A DNA stretch of 64,000 bases from Nitzschia sp. DOCU1 (GCA_951394045.1 OX595996.1:434001-498000); one strand, 5' to 3'; shown: positions 9,356 to 22,175, counted from the first letter of the stretch. Made by a program: numbers and translations. Notes: generated from the sequence alone by a model not told the origin.

Positions 9356-10582
9356 ATATTGAGGAATTAAGTGCCTCTGGTCTCTTGCCGAGTCATGCAC
9401 AACCATGTACATATTGTAAAACAAGGGTCAAAGTCTCCCTTTTTGATCTCTCGTTTAGCAGCTTAAACGGGATCGAATATCGGTAGCTCAAGGAGGAATG
9501 CTTCATTTTCACGTCAATACTCCTGTCTTGTATAATAGAGGAAACTGTGTTGTGCGGTCGACGACGACGTAGGACACAACCCTGTGGGGCTGTTGAAATC
9601 TATTGAGGTTTGAAGAGCGGTAGAAGAGAGTTTGGCTGTTTTGAAGCGTTGAAGGGTCGGTTCGAAGTTTGCTTCGTTGGCGGAGGCCACCCACAACGAA
9701 AACGGAAGGCAAAAACGCGCCGTCCCATCTCCGCACGACTCTCCGCGCGGCCGACATATCCGAGCACATCGTTGAATAGTGAAGCGCCTTCAAACTTTTC
9801 GGTCGTACGATACATGCTATGCTAAGTGTCACACTGACTGTACGAGCCGGCAATAAGGAGCTTAACTCTCTTGTAGCTATCATGATGTCCAAAAATTTAG
9901 TCTTGCTGCTTTCATGCCGCAAAACCGATAGGAAGATGCTACAGTACAGTGAGTCAACGACGAATAATCATCACGTACAACGGACAGGTCAATGCGGTTT
10001 TCCGCCGTTACCATTTGAACCAGCTCCAGCCCGCCGAGCCGGCCTGTTGCAAGATTCGCCTCACACAATCGTCACCGAAGAAGGGCGTCGTTTTCCGCCT
10101 TGCTAGCTCAGTGTTTTCTTCGAACCTGTAGGAACAGTGTATGATAGAATGCTTTAAACAAATGTGTATCAAATATTTCTACCGGTAGAGGCTATCTTTA
10201 TGGAGAATTAGAGATGTATCTCATAGATGAAAGGTCGAATGCGCCCAAGATCCCTCGTTGCCGAAACCGAATGGCGACGGAGAGTGAGTCAGAAAGATCC
10301 ATCTGTGATTCAGATGCATCTATGAATACTTCGCCGAACCGTTCGTCGCCATACATTCAGTTAGCTATAAGAATTAGGATTGTCCGAAATTTGATTGGGT
10401 TCGCTGCCGAATCTACAAAATTCGTCTTACTCAGATGGAACATCTGACGCAGAGTTTGAGATCATCATTCCCCTCCGCTGCAAAAGATCAAAATTCGATT
10501 GTTGGGTCCTCGAAAAAGATTTCACCCAACCGCTCACAAATCCAGAGTTTGAGCTTGTGAAGATTGTCTAGAAAAAACAAAC
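9356..10582. promoter_or_regulatory. 3' flank of psbA copy 1 and upstream region of copy 2
   Basis: The first ~60 bases match the 3' flank of copy 2 (GAGGAATTAAGTGCCTCTGG is shared). About 9830-9945 resembles 12283-12365 after copy 2, so downstream DNA was duplicated too. From about 10090 the sequence parallels the promoter of copy 1. TGAGTCA sites lie at 9950 and 10285, and the palindrome CTACCGGTAG lies at 10179. The 180 bases before the ATG are nearly identical to those of copy 1. No credible additional gene is seen. Confidence 0.5.
10179..10188. repeat. CTACCGGTAG palindrome, site 1
   Basis: A perfect 10-bp palindrome extended to 12 bp (T...A), located between the two psbA genes. It is one of five exact copies in the window, all outside genes. 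Confidence 0.7.
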
Positions 10583-12018
<1,436 letters not shown>

Positions 12019-12769
12019 ATTTTGAGGAATTAAGTGCCTCTGGTCTCTTGCCGAGTCATGCAGCACAACCAATGTAAATACTTTAAAGGAGTAAAACCAC
12101 GATCTTCGAAAATTTCCACAGTTATTGCACCATAGGCGAGGCCACTTGGTACCACTGTATTGCCGCCCGCGCCAATTCACTCGTAACAGGACGCCGTCAC
12201 ATTGCATCGGGTGCTTTGATTTGATCCAAGCCGGAACGTTGACAATACATTGGGCAGCCGACACATACGCCCGTCGTCGATCCGGGTTGCCGTAAGACTA
12301 GCTCTTTGCCAGCTATCATGATGGCCACTATTCTGAGCGTGCTGCCTTGATGCCCAAGACGGAAAGGTGGAAAATCATTTTTGTATTTTGATGGTACCGG
12401 GATACCCGCGTTGCCGTGGGTTTGACGTCGTTGTCCTACGATTACATGGTCATCTTCCAAGTGGAAGTAAATGATGGCTCGGAAGTTTGGAAAGTGGAAG
12501 GAAACCGGCTCGCTCGAAGAAAGTGAATGCGTTGAGGGCTTATACTAAATAAATCGATTTTCCGAGGTAACGCAATGACACTATTATGCCGATCTTGGGA
12601 AGTTGGGCCAAACGACGAGACGTCGTTTCACCGCAGTCCGGCACTTGGGTCGCAAAGGACTGTCGTTGTGAACACACACCCCTTCACAATCTTGCCCATT
12701 CCATACCAGCCTTGCTTTCCACTACTACTACTAGAGGGGTCTTCTTGCCATGAACTGCATGGTATTACA
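12019..12769. other. Intergenic, with duplicated psbA downstream DNA
   Basis: The first ~60 bases are the shared psbA 3' flank, and 12283-12365 resembles sequence downstream of copy 1. An open frame runs from an ATG at 12575 into the next gene, but the 65 residues it adds have no recognisable feature, so I start that gene at 12770. Confidence 0.45.
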
Positions 12770-14005
12770 ATGAGTCGACGCAATAGAACATTCGAGATTT
12801 CCAATCTCCCTCCTTCGAAGCAAAAGGCTGAGTTAGAGGAACCTACCAATGACTCTGTTACAGAAGAGAGTACAGTGGTATCAGTCTCCTCCGATGATTC
12901 GTTCGGACCTCAGTTTGCCTTGAACGCGATTCGCCATTCCGTTCTGGGCAAAGTCAAATCATCTGCCAAGGGTCTTGCGACCAGATCAAGCGCCAAAATC
13001 ACACCGTTGCTGAAACGAGGTAGCGATGCTATTGCCTTTAAGCCTCGAAAGAGGCGTGAGGTGGCCCCACTTACAGAGAAACAAATTGCGGCCCGTAGGA
13101 GACGCCGTGATAACGCCGCCAAGATTCGTCGTATGCTTCAACGAATCAATCAAGATCCCTTCGTGGCAAGCCGTGTGGTTTTGGCATTGGCTGCCCTCTG
13201 TTTACTATTGCGAGCCGGCGACCGACACTTGGCCGCTTGTCTGTCCCTTATTTCTCTACTGATTCTTCATCAGACTACACAACTCGCTAGTACCAAGGCG
13301 TTGAAAGTTTGGTACTATGTGAGCGTTATATCCCTTGGTGTGAGTGTTGGATCTTGGATTCTTCTGAGTGCCTTTAGTCAAAATCTCTTGGCGTTGCCAG
13401 CATCGACGCTTATGAAACTTCAAAATGCCGTTTGGGTATGGAGCCGGGCTGTTCCTCGCCTTTGGGGGCTGCTAGTGGCATTTTTGTTATACCGAGAAGT
13501 GGAGACGTCGAGGGATGGTGATGACAATTCTATTAATACCATAGAGATCGACATCGCGGTGCTTCAGGCCCGCTTCGTGGACGAATCTCATATGCGCCGC
13601 CGGTATGGAATGGGCGATTCCGTGACCACTCTCCAGCACGGACCTTTGCTCTTGGGAAAATTCGATACAAGGCGGATACTCGCTGACCAAGGAAATCCCA
13701 AACGAGCCCCCAAGTTTCAGACGGCGGCCTTTTCCCATTTCATCGAGACTTCGAAGGGATCTTCCATTCAACTCATCGTCGAACAGGACAACACGTATCT
13801 GGGCACGGCCAAAGTTGCGATTCCTTTACAGCATGATTTGAAAATGTCGTGTTGGTTCCCTATTCGCGATTCGAAGAAACAAGTTCAGGGACACTTTTTG
13901 GTTGAGATTCAAAGTCGCCCACAACCAGCGCAGTTTTTGATTCGAGCTTCCACCATCCTTCCCATCATTGCTTGCTTTGTCCTAGCTGGAATCATCTGTA
14001 CATAA
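12770..14005 (+). CDS. Multi-pass membrane protein with C2-like C-terminal region
   Basis: The protein has 411 residues from the ATG at 12770 (acaATGag); an in-frame ATG at 12575 would add 65 residues. A charged N-terminal region is followed by a basic stretch (KQIAARRRRRDNAAKIRRML), then hydrophobic segments with the motifs GSWILLSAF and RLWGLLVAFLLYREV. A C-terminal region with YLGTAKVAIPLQ and GHFLVEIQSR looks like the last strands of a degenerate C2 domain, and a final hydrophobic helix lies at the extreme C-terminus. The layout and the GSW and LW...LY-V motifs parallel the C2-domain membrane protein at 2226-3221, so the two are likely diverged paralogues. The Ca2+-binding Asp clusters are not evident here. 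The function is unknown; a membrane-contact role is only inferred. Confidence 0.65.
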   Translation: MSRRNRTFEISNLPPSKQKAELEEPTNDSVTEESTVVSVSSDDSFGPQFALNAIRHSVLGKVKSSAKGLATRSSAKITPLLKRGSDAIAFKPRKRREVAPLTEKQIAARRRRRDNAAKIRRMLQRINQDPFVASRVVLALAALCLLLRAGDRHLAACLSLISLLILHQTTQLASTKALKVWYYVSVISLGVSVGSWILLSAFSQNLLALPASTLMKLQNAVWVWSRAVPRLWGLLVAFLLYREVETSRDGDDNSINTIEIDIAVLQARFVDESHMRRRYGMGDSVTTLQHGPLLLGKFDTRRILADQGNPKRAPKFQTAAFSHFIETSKGSSIQLIVEQDNTYLGTAKVAIPLQHDLKMSCWFPIRDSKKQVQGHFLVEIQSRPQPAQFLIRASTILPIIACFVLAGIICT

Positions 14006-14430
14006 GTACGGGTAAGTGAATACATCGCTACTCTTTGCACCTTCCCAAGAGGCGGGGCCAGTCGAGACTCTGGCAAGAGATCACCCCCGAGAAGAAGTAT
14101 AAGTGAGGGTAGCGCACCCAGCCAGTAGTGGGACGGTAAAACGATAGTGCTGGCTATAACATAACATAGCTAGAGGGCGCTTATCCATGAAGTACAGTCT
14201 GCATTGCATTTTTATCTCCAAACTAGAACATATTGATGTAGCTCCACAGCCGCCGCCCGGGACTGAAAAGGTATCCATGACTAATTCTGGCACTTTCATC
14301 AGCCGCCCGCCACCGCAGACGTGCGGATGAGCCCTTTTTTGGTTTTTCCCTCCAACAATCGCCAAGCAAGACTGATGCCTCCATCCGGAACCTGAACATA
14401 AAACGGAGATGATGCCATGTTGCAGCGACC
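14006..14430. other. Intergenic, no gene seen
   Basis: This is a 425-bp gap between two plus-strand genes. I see no domain-bearing frame or RNA gene. Confidence 0.45.
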
Positions 14431-16303
14431 ATGACAGGATCAGCAGGAACAAAGGGCAATGGCGGAGGATGGTTCAAGCCACTGTCTCCCGATTCTGCTG
14501 TAGCCGTATCGTCAGCTTCGCCGACAAGAAATCAGGCCCCATCCGCCAGCAGCTCCAAAAGCCCTGCAAGTCGTCAGTCTGCTACCAACAATAAGAGCGG
14601 CAACACAAAAGCCAAAACGTCTTCACAAGGCAACGGTACGAACGAAAAGAAAACGAGTCCCAGCAAGACGCCCACCGCGAAGGCAGCAGCTGGACGATCA
14701 TCAGCAACGTCACCCAAGCGACCAGCACAACGCCCTGCTGCCAATGGCTCCAATTCGGCCCCTCAGTTGCCAGAAGCTGACTTGTATAGAAATGCCCCGG
14801 CCTCCAAATGGAAACTTTTGCAATATCGGTTTGCCGGATCATTTTCGTTTGACGCCATTGGCAAGCAGGAGGTTGTGTCGGGCAAGTCCATTTCAAAGGC
14901 GGTCGAAGAGTTCAAAAACAATCCGTCCAAGTACATCGCGATCATGTATCAGTACGACATGGAGACATGGCCAGTGGATCAACAATCCTTCACCTACATT
15001 CATCGGGAAGGAACAATCAAATTCAAACCACAGGGCACCAGCAAAGACGGCTGGATGACAATCTTTGTGCAGCAATACCACCACTTGCCTCTCTTTCCCA
15101 ACAACGAATTGCCCGCGGCGAGCCGCGACAAGTATACAGATGCCATGGTCCATCGAAACCGCAAACTTCATTCCAAAAAAAATCCACCTATTCTACCCGG
15201 ACGAGGAATGGGCGTTGGTGATACACCACTACTCAAAATCATTGGCAATATCGATCCTTCGGATATTCATCAAGGACAAGTCGGTGATTGTTGGCTGCTT
15301 TCGGCAATATCGGCCTTGGCAGAATTCGACGGTGCGATCAAAAAATTGTTTCGCAAGACCAAAAATTTGGATCGCATGCCATTGCCTGAACCCAATCAGT
15401 ACATTGTCACTTTGTGGGACTTGCCATCGTGGAAGGAGGTGGATATAGTCATTGATGAGAGACTAGCTGCTGCATCCGATGGAAGTGGGACGCTTCTAGC
15501 ATCACGTCCATCGGAGGACGGCGAATTGTGGGTCTGCTATTTGGAAAAGGCTCTAGCAGTTCATTGGTAAGTTAGATATGAGGGACAAGGATTCGATACC
15601 TGTTCAAGTGCCAAATCTTCTAACCACTCATCTCTTCATCACCCGCCATTACTGTTTCATTTTGCAACACAGTGGCGGATGGGACAAAATCACAGGAGGT
15701 CAGTGCTCTCATGCTTGGTCTTTAATGACCGGGTGTCGCGACCAATATACGATTCGTCGCAACCCCAAAACTGGCAAGTTTGCATGCTACGCGAAATACA
15801 ATCCCAGCGAAGGCAAATGGTCCCAACATTATAATTCCCCACATGAAAACAACGGCGACATGTGGCGCGTTGCGTGGCCCAAAGTGGGTGGCGGTGGCGG
15901 AACAGACGTTGAATTGACAGAGGACGAATTGTTTAACAAGATGCACGCCTTTGATCTGGAGAATTATATTGTGGCGGCTGGCACCAATGGAACCTCCGAC
16001 AAGAATCTGACAGAGGGAATGGTGGACAACCATGCCTATTCCGTTATTGAAGTCGTAAATGACGCGGCTGGAACCGATATCGATTTGTTCAAAGTGCGAA
16101 ATCCCTGGGGCAAGGGTGAGATTGAAAATGGCGAATTTGATGACGATGGCCCCGGTTGGGATCGATACCCACCGATCAAAAAGTTGCTAAGACCCGTCGT
16201 CGCAGATGACGGAATATTCTGGTTAACCAAAGGGGAATTCTTCCGCTTCTTTGACCATATCTACGTTTCGGCCTCGAACATGACCACATTTTTGGAGGAC
16301 TAG
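14431..16303 (+). CDS. Calpain-type cysteine protease, two exons
   Basis: Exons are 14431-15566 and 15673-16303, and the 106-bp intron starts GTAAG and ends ACACAG. Splicing turns a premature stop (tgg-taa) into a Cys codon and restores the calpain reading AVHCGGWDKITGG. The product has 588 residues. The N-terminal ~110 residues are Ser/Thr/Ala/Lys-rich and disordered. The peptidase C2 core carries the Cys in QGQVGDCWLLSAISAL (Cys287), the His in DNHAYSVIEV (His499) and the Asn in VRNPWGKGEI (Asn522), so the catalytic triad is complete. ELWVCYLEKALA is the usual second helix. Calpains are intracellular, normally Ca2+-regulated proteases that cut substrates in a limited way. No EF-hand or C2 regulatory domain follows the core, so regulation must differ from that of classical animal calpains. 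Confidence 0.9.
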
Positions 16304-16518
16304 CTACGATCGTTGCATTTGTTAAAGCTCTGCTACTAGCGAGGTACGTTTGCAATGACCACCACTAAAGGAGCCGAACTGAACTTTTACAACTCCATAC
16401 CCCTATGATAGAAAAACTACGTGAAATGACTTCCGATTGGTCCATTCTAAGTCACAGAGCATCTCATCGAACTACGACACTTATTGGTCGCCTAGGGTAG
16501 TAGAGCCTCATCGAACTA

Positions 16519-17430
16519 CTAATTTTGTTGGGCTATCCATACTTCTCTCATGAACTTATGCATGGTCCGGCAACCATTGCGACAAATTTCGATTGCTTGA
16601 CTCGCATGATTGGCATCGAGCCTTCCGGATTGACTCCACAGGGTGACCTCTTTTAAATTTGGCGTCATGGCGAGGCAAATCACTGCTGAGGCGTGTATTA
16701 GTTCCGCTTCGGTTGGATCTGCCAAAAAGATTGGTTCCTTGGTAGCAGCTTCCTCGTCATCGACGTCCACGCTACTTTGTTCCTTGGAATCTTCTCCTTC
16801 GTCCTCGTCTGCCTCTATTACTGCAACGGTACAACTCGTCACCAAATCCAACATTTCTACTCTGGCATCTGCCAATGCCAAGCTAGCAGCAGTAATGCAA
16901 GTTGTCAATACACTTCCATCATCTTGTAAAATCGTCGCGTGTACTCCCAGAGCGCATTTTGGGAAATCTTGCAATTTCAAAACGGATACTAGTGAAGAAT
17001 GCAACTGTGCCGACAAACTAGACTCTCTGGTCATGGTTTCGGAATGCAATTTTCCAGCCGAAAGGATGGAATCCAAAGGCATGACGGCCTGAGATCGTTG
17101 GATGGAAGCGTCGATTCCGATATGTGGCGCAAACTGGACTTTGCACTCGAGGAATCCTTCTTCTGGAATGGCGGCAGGATGACTGAAATTCATAGAGACT
17201 TGGCACAGCACTTTGGTGTGACCGAGCTCCACCAAAGAAGACCCTATGGCTTGATTCGCTAACACACCCGTTTCGAGACAGACCTGCCGCAATTCATGGT
17301 TCGTGCGATCGCCTCGAATCGCCCGACGGGAACCTTTCGTGGCCACAGCGAGGCTGCTGTTCTGCTTTCCGGTCTCGTTCAAGGGGAGGGGCACGTAGCA
17401 GTTTGCTAGTCGAGCGGAAGGACGGGGCAT
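16519..17430 (-). CDS. Exosome RNase PH-like subunit (Mtr3/EXOSC6 type)
   Basis: The protein has 303 residues in a single exon. The RNase PH fold is recognisable in ELRQVCLETGVLANQAIGSS and ELGHTKVLCQVSMNF, and in a central GVHATILQDDGSVLTTCITA strand-helix unit. An acidic insert (about residues 205-235) interrupts the C-terminal half. The ending GCRTMHKFMREVWI resembles Mtr3. The eukaryotic exosome core is a ring of six such subunits, most of them catalytically inactive, that feeds RNA to Rrp44/Rrp6 for 3'-5' decay. Assignment to Mtr3 rather than Rrp41 or Rrp46 rests on the N-terminal and C-terminal motifs and is moderately secure. The gene shares an upstream region with no neighbour; the next gene, HSF, ends 750 bp away on the same strand. 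Confidence 0.7.
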   Translation of the reverse strand: MPRPSARLANCYVPLPLNETGKQNSSLAVATKGSRRAIRGDRTNHELRQVCLETGVLANQAIGSSLVELGHTKVLCQVSMNFSHPAAIPEEGFLECKVQFAPHIGIDASIQRSQAVMPLDSILSAGKLHSETMTRESSLSAQLHSSLVSVLKLQDFPKCALGVHATILQDDGSVLTTCITAASLALADARVEMLDLVTSCTVAVIEADEDEGEDSKEQSSVDVDDEEAATKEPIFLADPTEAELIHASAVICLAMTPNLKEVTLWSQSGRLDANHASQAIEICRNGCRTMHKFMREVWIAQQN

Positions 17431-18184
17431 CTTTCAATTGAGGATGTGAAACAATAATAGGCTTACAGATGGAATCTTATCTCAGCAACGAGGCAAAACG
17501 TTACTTTGAAAGAGTGATGGGTGGCGGCAACGAGGTATCCTAATATGGTTTTCCGCATCCTCTTCGTAGCGTCTCATCATCGTCGTCATCGCCGTTTGAT
17601 TTGTTGTGTGGTCTCCCCCCCATCTCGGATGGACGGACAAGCCGACAGGTGGATTGACTAGATCGACTACGATTCTGCACGAGGCCCTAATTTGTTCGAC
17701 GAGGGCTTAAAGACCTCGTGTGCAAACTCCGGGTTGCGTTGAATGATTTTTCGTGGCAATTGAAAACTACGGTAGCTAGTACTATCTGGTAAAACCGCAA
17801 TAATAGAACAAAAAGTTGCAGTAGTAAAACTAGTCGTAGTAGGACTACAGCATAATAGTATTATCCCAGCTGTGTATATCTACAATTTGTAACTACTGCG
17901 CCATAGTAATAGTAGTAGTACTACAGGAAAAGTAGCGCCACCAGCAGCAGTCTGCAACAAGAACAACAAGACGACCTGGTGGTGGTGATCATAACGAGGA
18001 GGATCATCAGCATGCGCCCGCCACCAGCAGCACGAAGAAGCAAGAAGCAAGCGGAAATTTCGCTCCTGCTCCTCTCCTCTCCTGTTGGCAATCGCCCGCG
18101 CCACCGGCGATGATACGACACTCGTTCTTCTTGTTGCTTCTTCTGCTTGTTGTTCCTTGCTGTTAGTAGCCTCCGCCGTCGGTA
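17431..18184. other. Intergenic, TAG/CTA-rich
   Basis: This gap contains a stretch around 17770-17935 dense in TAG/CTA triplets (for example TAATAGTAGTAGTACTACAG), which blocks open frames in all phases. It is the promoter side of the exosome gene and the 3' side of the HSF gene. No RNA gene is recognised. Confidence 0.5.
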
Positions 18185-20920
18185 CTAGCCACCATCGCCC
18201 TCCTCGTTGTGGTGCTCCTCCTGCTGTTCCTCGTGGCGATCGTGGTCTTCTTGATCCTCGTGGCGATAGTGGTCTTCTTCTCGATCCTCCCCCTGATGAC
18301 TACCAACACCAAACAAAACGCCGAAATCAGCATCATCCTCGTGATCATGTTCTTCATCCTCCTCCTCATCATTGCCGTGGTCCTGCTGCTCCAGCAGCGC
18401 AGCCCGCCCCTCACACTGCTGCTGAACACCAGTAGTAGTAGAGGAGGAGTACGCTGGCAACAGCATTGATTGGAACAAGGGCGAGGAGGAGGAGCCCTCC
18501 TCCCAGAAGCGATGTGCTCCTGCCGGAAGAGGAGGAGATGCCGAGCTTTTTCTTTCACCCAGCAGCATACCGGCGGTGGAGGAGGAAGAAGAAGCGGGCG
18601 GGCGTGGTGCAAACGGGGGTCTTGATGCTGTAAAAGCAGACGGAGACGCCGCCACCGCCGACGCCACTTGATCTGCGGCATAGTTCTGGTGGTGATCATA
18701 CGGCTGCTGGTGAGGAGGAGCGCTGGCGGTAGTCATCATTCTCCTCGACGCTGCATCATGATCCTGCTGATGGGGGCAGGGGTTTTGTTGGTGCTGCAGC
18801 AACAGGGAGGAAGGAGGCCCCTGAGGATGGAAAAGCCGGGCAAAGGAGGGAGGAGGTCTCTGGTGCTGCTGCTGGGCACCAGCCATCATGATTGCAGTAC
18901 TCCTGCTGTTGGTGTTGGTGAATGCTGCTGCCATGTTGCTGCTGCCAGTGGTGGTAGTTGGGGCGAGAGCGGACGACAGAAAGGATTGATACAGTTGTTG
19001 CTGCTGCAAAAGAACAACCGAACTATTATGTGAATGCTCTTCTCCCTGCTGGTACTGATGACTAGAAGGGGGCCCACCAGGAGGGAGAGGAGCTGCTGCC
19101 GCAGCAGTGGGAGCACTGCTAGCGCCAGCAGTACTGATCCCGAGAGGAGTAGGAGGAGCAAAGAACGCTACCCCTCGTCCGGCTCCCGCACCAGTCAACG
19201 ATGAGGAAACGAAGCTTCTTTCCGTCAGGGGCATCAAACTGGTGGGAGTGTGATCGTGATACAATAGCTGTTGTTGTTGATCATGCTGCTCTTCTTGGGC
19301 CAGTAGGCGTGGTTGCCCCGTTGTCGGAAGAAAAAGCGTTTCACCGTGCTGCTCTCCTGGTTGTGCACCCATATATCTTGGTGCCATGTGATGGGGAAGA
19401 ACGCCATGACCTAAAACGGAGGAAGACGGAAGGAAGAAAGGGGAAAATTGCAGTTGTTGCAAGAAAGACATTTGTTGTTCATGCTCCACCACATTTGCCG
19501 CTTGTCGTTCTTGACCTCCTCCGATTCTTGTTCCTCGTGAGGACGCCAGCAGCCCCCCCGTGCCACCAGGAGGGTTAACTCCGGGGGCGCCGAGTGTGGC
19601 AAGCTGAAGGAAACGGGGCGTATTCAGCAAGCCCAAATGAAGCCCGCCACCCACGCCGTCTACGGCTTCGCGAAGACGAAGTGGATACGAGGAGGAGGAT
19701 AGGGCGGCGGTCGCAGCAGCCCACGGCCGTGGTGGTCCTCCTCGTTCTGTTGCTACTAGAGAAGTTTTTCTCCTGCGTCCTCCTGGTGCTGCTGCATCAT
19801 GATCTTGTGAAGAAGGTACTGAAGCTGCTGCCCCTGCAGCAGTGGTCGAAGGCTCTGCTGCTGGTGCAGCCACACCACCAGCCCCCGCGACTGGTGGTGG
19901 AAAGTATTGCTGTTTCCCCGACGATAGCGCCGCTAGTATCCCCGTTGGATTCGAAGGGTCTTGTAGGAGGGTTATACTGGGAGATCGCTGGCGTCCGATG
20001 CGGTGATCGTCGGAGGAAGTCCTTTGTAGCAAAGACTCATGTTCGTCATCATCTGAAGAAAAACTCGCCTTCTTTCCTCCGTCTTGTTCGGCACTAGAAG
20101 ATGGACTTTCTTCTGGTACTGGTGGTGGGAACGTAATGTAACTAGTAGACGCCCTGCTGTCGTGGTAGTCAGATGATGGCATAGCCCCCTTGCTAGCCAT
20201 GCCCTGCTGGGGCATTGTCCCCCCGCTGAGTTCCGCTTCGGGAGGAAAGTAGTACCGCAAAGCGTCCTCTTGACTTGCCGCCCGCCGCATCGTAACCTCC
20301 GATGGTGTTGACTCGCCCTTCTTCTTGTTTAGCGAATCATTGTTCGTGCTGCTTCCGCCACCGCTGGCCGCCATCTTCCGCTGGTGCCCCCTGACCATTC
20401 CTCCAACGTCGGTTTCATCAACATCGGCCTCGTGTTCTTCTTCTGCCTTCGAGATCATGTGCTGTTCTTGTTCCCCGTAATTTGATGCCCGCTTGCGCTT
20501 CATCGGCTCCATGCCTTTGGATTTCTCGCGATCGGACCGCAGAAAGTTTGGATGAAAGTAGGATCCCTTCTCATTTCCCTCGTTGATCCGAGTAAACCCG
20601 TAGAGGTGCAATTGCCGTTGAAAGCTTTTGTAGCGACTCTGTTGAAAGTAATGTGGCATGACATGGTCGACAAATAAGTTGGAATCATGAACTCGAAAAG
20701 ATAAACCATCCGATGCCCATGAGACGATAGAAGAATGTCCTGACTGCTCAACGTCCTCCAACATCTGGAAAAGCTTCGTAGGAAAAGGAATGCGGTTGGT
20801 TAGAGACAAGGCCCCCGCTCGATTGGATATAAATGTTTGATCAAAGAGTTCATTACGTTGACGTTTCAAGTTTCGATTTCTTGGATTGTCCTCGCCGCCG
20901 CCACCCCCATCATCGTTCAT
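18185..20920 (-). CDS. Heat-shock-factor-type transcription factor, very long tail
   Basis: The protein has 911 residues from the ATG at 20920; the frame extends 15 codons upstream without an ATG. Residues about 43-133 are the HSF DNA-binding domain: IPFPTKLFQMLEDVEQ, SIVSWASDGLSFRVHD, then the recognition helix region YKSFQRQLHLYGFTRI and GSYFHPNFLRSDREK. HSFs bind inverted nGAAn repeats in promoters; diatoms carry an unusually large HSF family, so a stress-specific role should not be assumed. No clear HR-A/B leucine-zipper trimerisation domain follows. The remaining ~770 residues are low complexity: Ser, Gln, Pro, Ala and Gly runs, encoded by CTG/CAG-type triplets, ending in a His/Glu/Asp-rich tail (HEDQEDHDRHEEQQEEH). 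The long acidic and glutamine-rich tail could serve transactivation, which is inference. Confidence 0.85.
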   Translation of the reverse strand: MNDDGGGGGEDNPRNRNLKRQRNELFDQTFISNRAGALSLTNRIPFPTKLFQMLEDVEQSGHSSIVSWASDGLSFRVHDSNLFVDHVMPHYFQQSRYKSFQRQLHLYGFTRINEGNEKGSYFHPNFLRSDREKSKGMEPMKRKRASNYGEQEQHMISKAEEEHEADVDETDVGGMVRGHQRKMAASGGGSSTNNDSLNKKKGESTPSEVTMRRAASQEDALRYYFPPEAELSGGTMPQQGMASKGAMPSSDYHDSRASTSYITFPPPVPEESPSSSAEQDGGKKASFSSDDDEHESLLQRTSSDDHRIGRQRSPSITLLQDPSNPTGILAALSSGKQQYFPPPVAGAGGVAAPAAEPSTTAAGAAASVPSSQDHDAAAPGGRRRKTSLVATERGGPPRPWAAATAALSSSSYPLRLREAVDGVGGGLHLGLLNTPRFLQLATLGAPGVNPPGGTGGLLASSRGTRIGGGQERQAANVVEHEQQMSFLQQLQFSPFFLPSSSVLGHGVLPHHMAPRYMGAQPGEQHGETLFLPTTGQPRLLAQEEQHDQQQQLLYHDHTPTSLMPLTERSFVSSSLTGAGAGRGVAFFAPPTPLGISTAGASSAPTAAAAAPLPPGGPPSSHQYQQGEEHSHNSSVVLLQQQQLYQSFLSSALAPTTTTGSSNMAAAFTNTNSRSTAIMMAGAQQQHQRPPPSFARLFHPQGPPSSLLLQHQQNPCPHQQDHDAASRRMMTTASAPPHQQPYDHHQNYAADQVASAVAASPSAFTASRPPFAPRPPASSSSSTAGMLLGERKSSASPPLPAGAHRFWEEGSSSSPLFQSMLLPAYSSSTTTGVQQQCEGRAALLEQQDHGNDEEEDEEHDHEDDADFGVLFGVGSHQGEDREEDHYRHEDQEDHDRHEEQQEEHHNEEGDGG

Positions 20921-22175
20921 CGTTGTAGTTTTCTTTCTTTCCGACAACTTGCTTGCCAACAACAAGCGGAAATATATACGAGATGCGGGATATCGTCTTC
21001 TGCTCTCATAACAAGAACCTTTTGTCAGAATGTGACAGTCGATGCATCTCCTCTTTCAATGCTGTCGTCCTTCTTCTCTTCCTAACAATATTCGGGTTGG
21101 TACACAACAAGACTGTTTGTTTCAACTCGTTCTCGTTAGAACGACAAGCTGCCATTTTCCTTGAGACGGCCAATCACACATCACACCAGACGACAAAGAT
21201 ACCACTCTACTAGTAGCGTGAAAGTGGTTCGTTTTGTCGGAGGAAAAATGTTATTCCGATAATGGAACAATGCCAAACAAACCTTTAGATGAATCATCGC
21301 TTAGTTCCCGCGACTTCTCAACTTGATACGTGCCGTTAAGTTTTCGCCCATTCAAGGACTCGCATTCTTCGTTCTTTGCTTTTTCTTTGGGGTCGACGTA
21401 AAGCTCTTTCATACTGTTTGATCTGAAGGGAACGAAGGAGAATCTATTCGGTGCTCGTCGGCACGCAGTTTGTGTGTCCAAGTGGAATCCAGTGTCGTTA
21501 ATTAAATGAGTGCCAAACCAGCTGCCAACAGGAGAAATTATTATCGTTCGGCGAGTCACAAGACAGAATTTATCGGTTATTAGAAAGTAGGCTGGTGATT
21601 TGTGTACGATCACTTGAAGTCGCCTTTGACTACGAAGCTTTGTTTCTGCTGGACCTAAATTCGAATTCAAATTCAACTTCATTGACATTTCTCCGAATGC
21701 ATGCAAATGCCTTTTAGATGATACGCTTGCTATCCAGTCACCAGAAAGAACGCCGGAGGAACTTTTCTATAACATAAATACATAAATAAATATGTAGAAA
21801 TAGCCCCTGTTCTGCACAGAAGAACGAAATTGGATCGAGCGATAAGATGTCAGATGGCATGACCTCCTGCCTTCTTCGATAGACGTTTGTCTTTCTCCTC
21901 GGATAATTTCTCACATACATGAAATATCGCATGTACCACGCATTAGTATACTCATAGCTAAGGCTGAACGTCCGCTACAGTCCGAAGAGGGACGAAGGAT
22001 CGACAATGGCCCACCCACCCACCACACATGCGAAGCAGCAACGCCGGCGGCGGAAACTTTGAGCGGGTTTCCATACCATCGCATCATAGTTATTCCCATG
22101 AGTTTGCAGATTCACGCATCCCGATACTTGCCATAGGCGTTGCTCAATTCTCTAAATTAATCTAGAGCAGCTCCA
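20921..22175. other. Intergenic between divergent genes, no firm gene
   Basis: This is the shared upstream region of the HSF gene (minus) and the RGG-rich gene (plus). A 151-codon frame on the minus strand at 21251-21706 has no recognisable domain and low-quality composition; I leave it uncalled. No tRNA-like structure was found. Confidence 0.45.

Noticed and set aside
19594..20097. Open frame of 167 codons antisense to the HSF gene
   Set aside because: It lies wholly inside the low-complexity HSF coding region and has no features of its own.
21251..21706. 151-codon minus-strand frame between the HSF and RGG-rich genes
   Set aside because: No domain, signal or membrane pattern; could be real, but cannot be supported from sequence alone.
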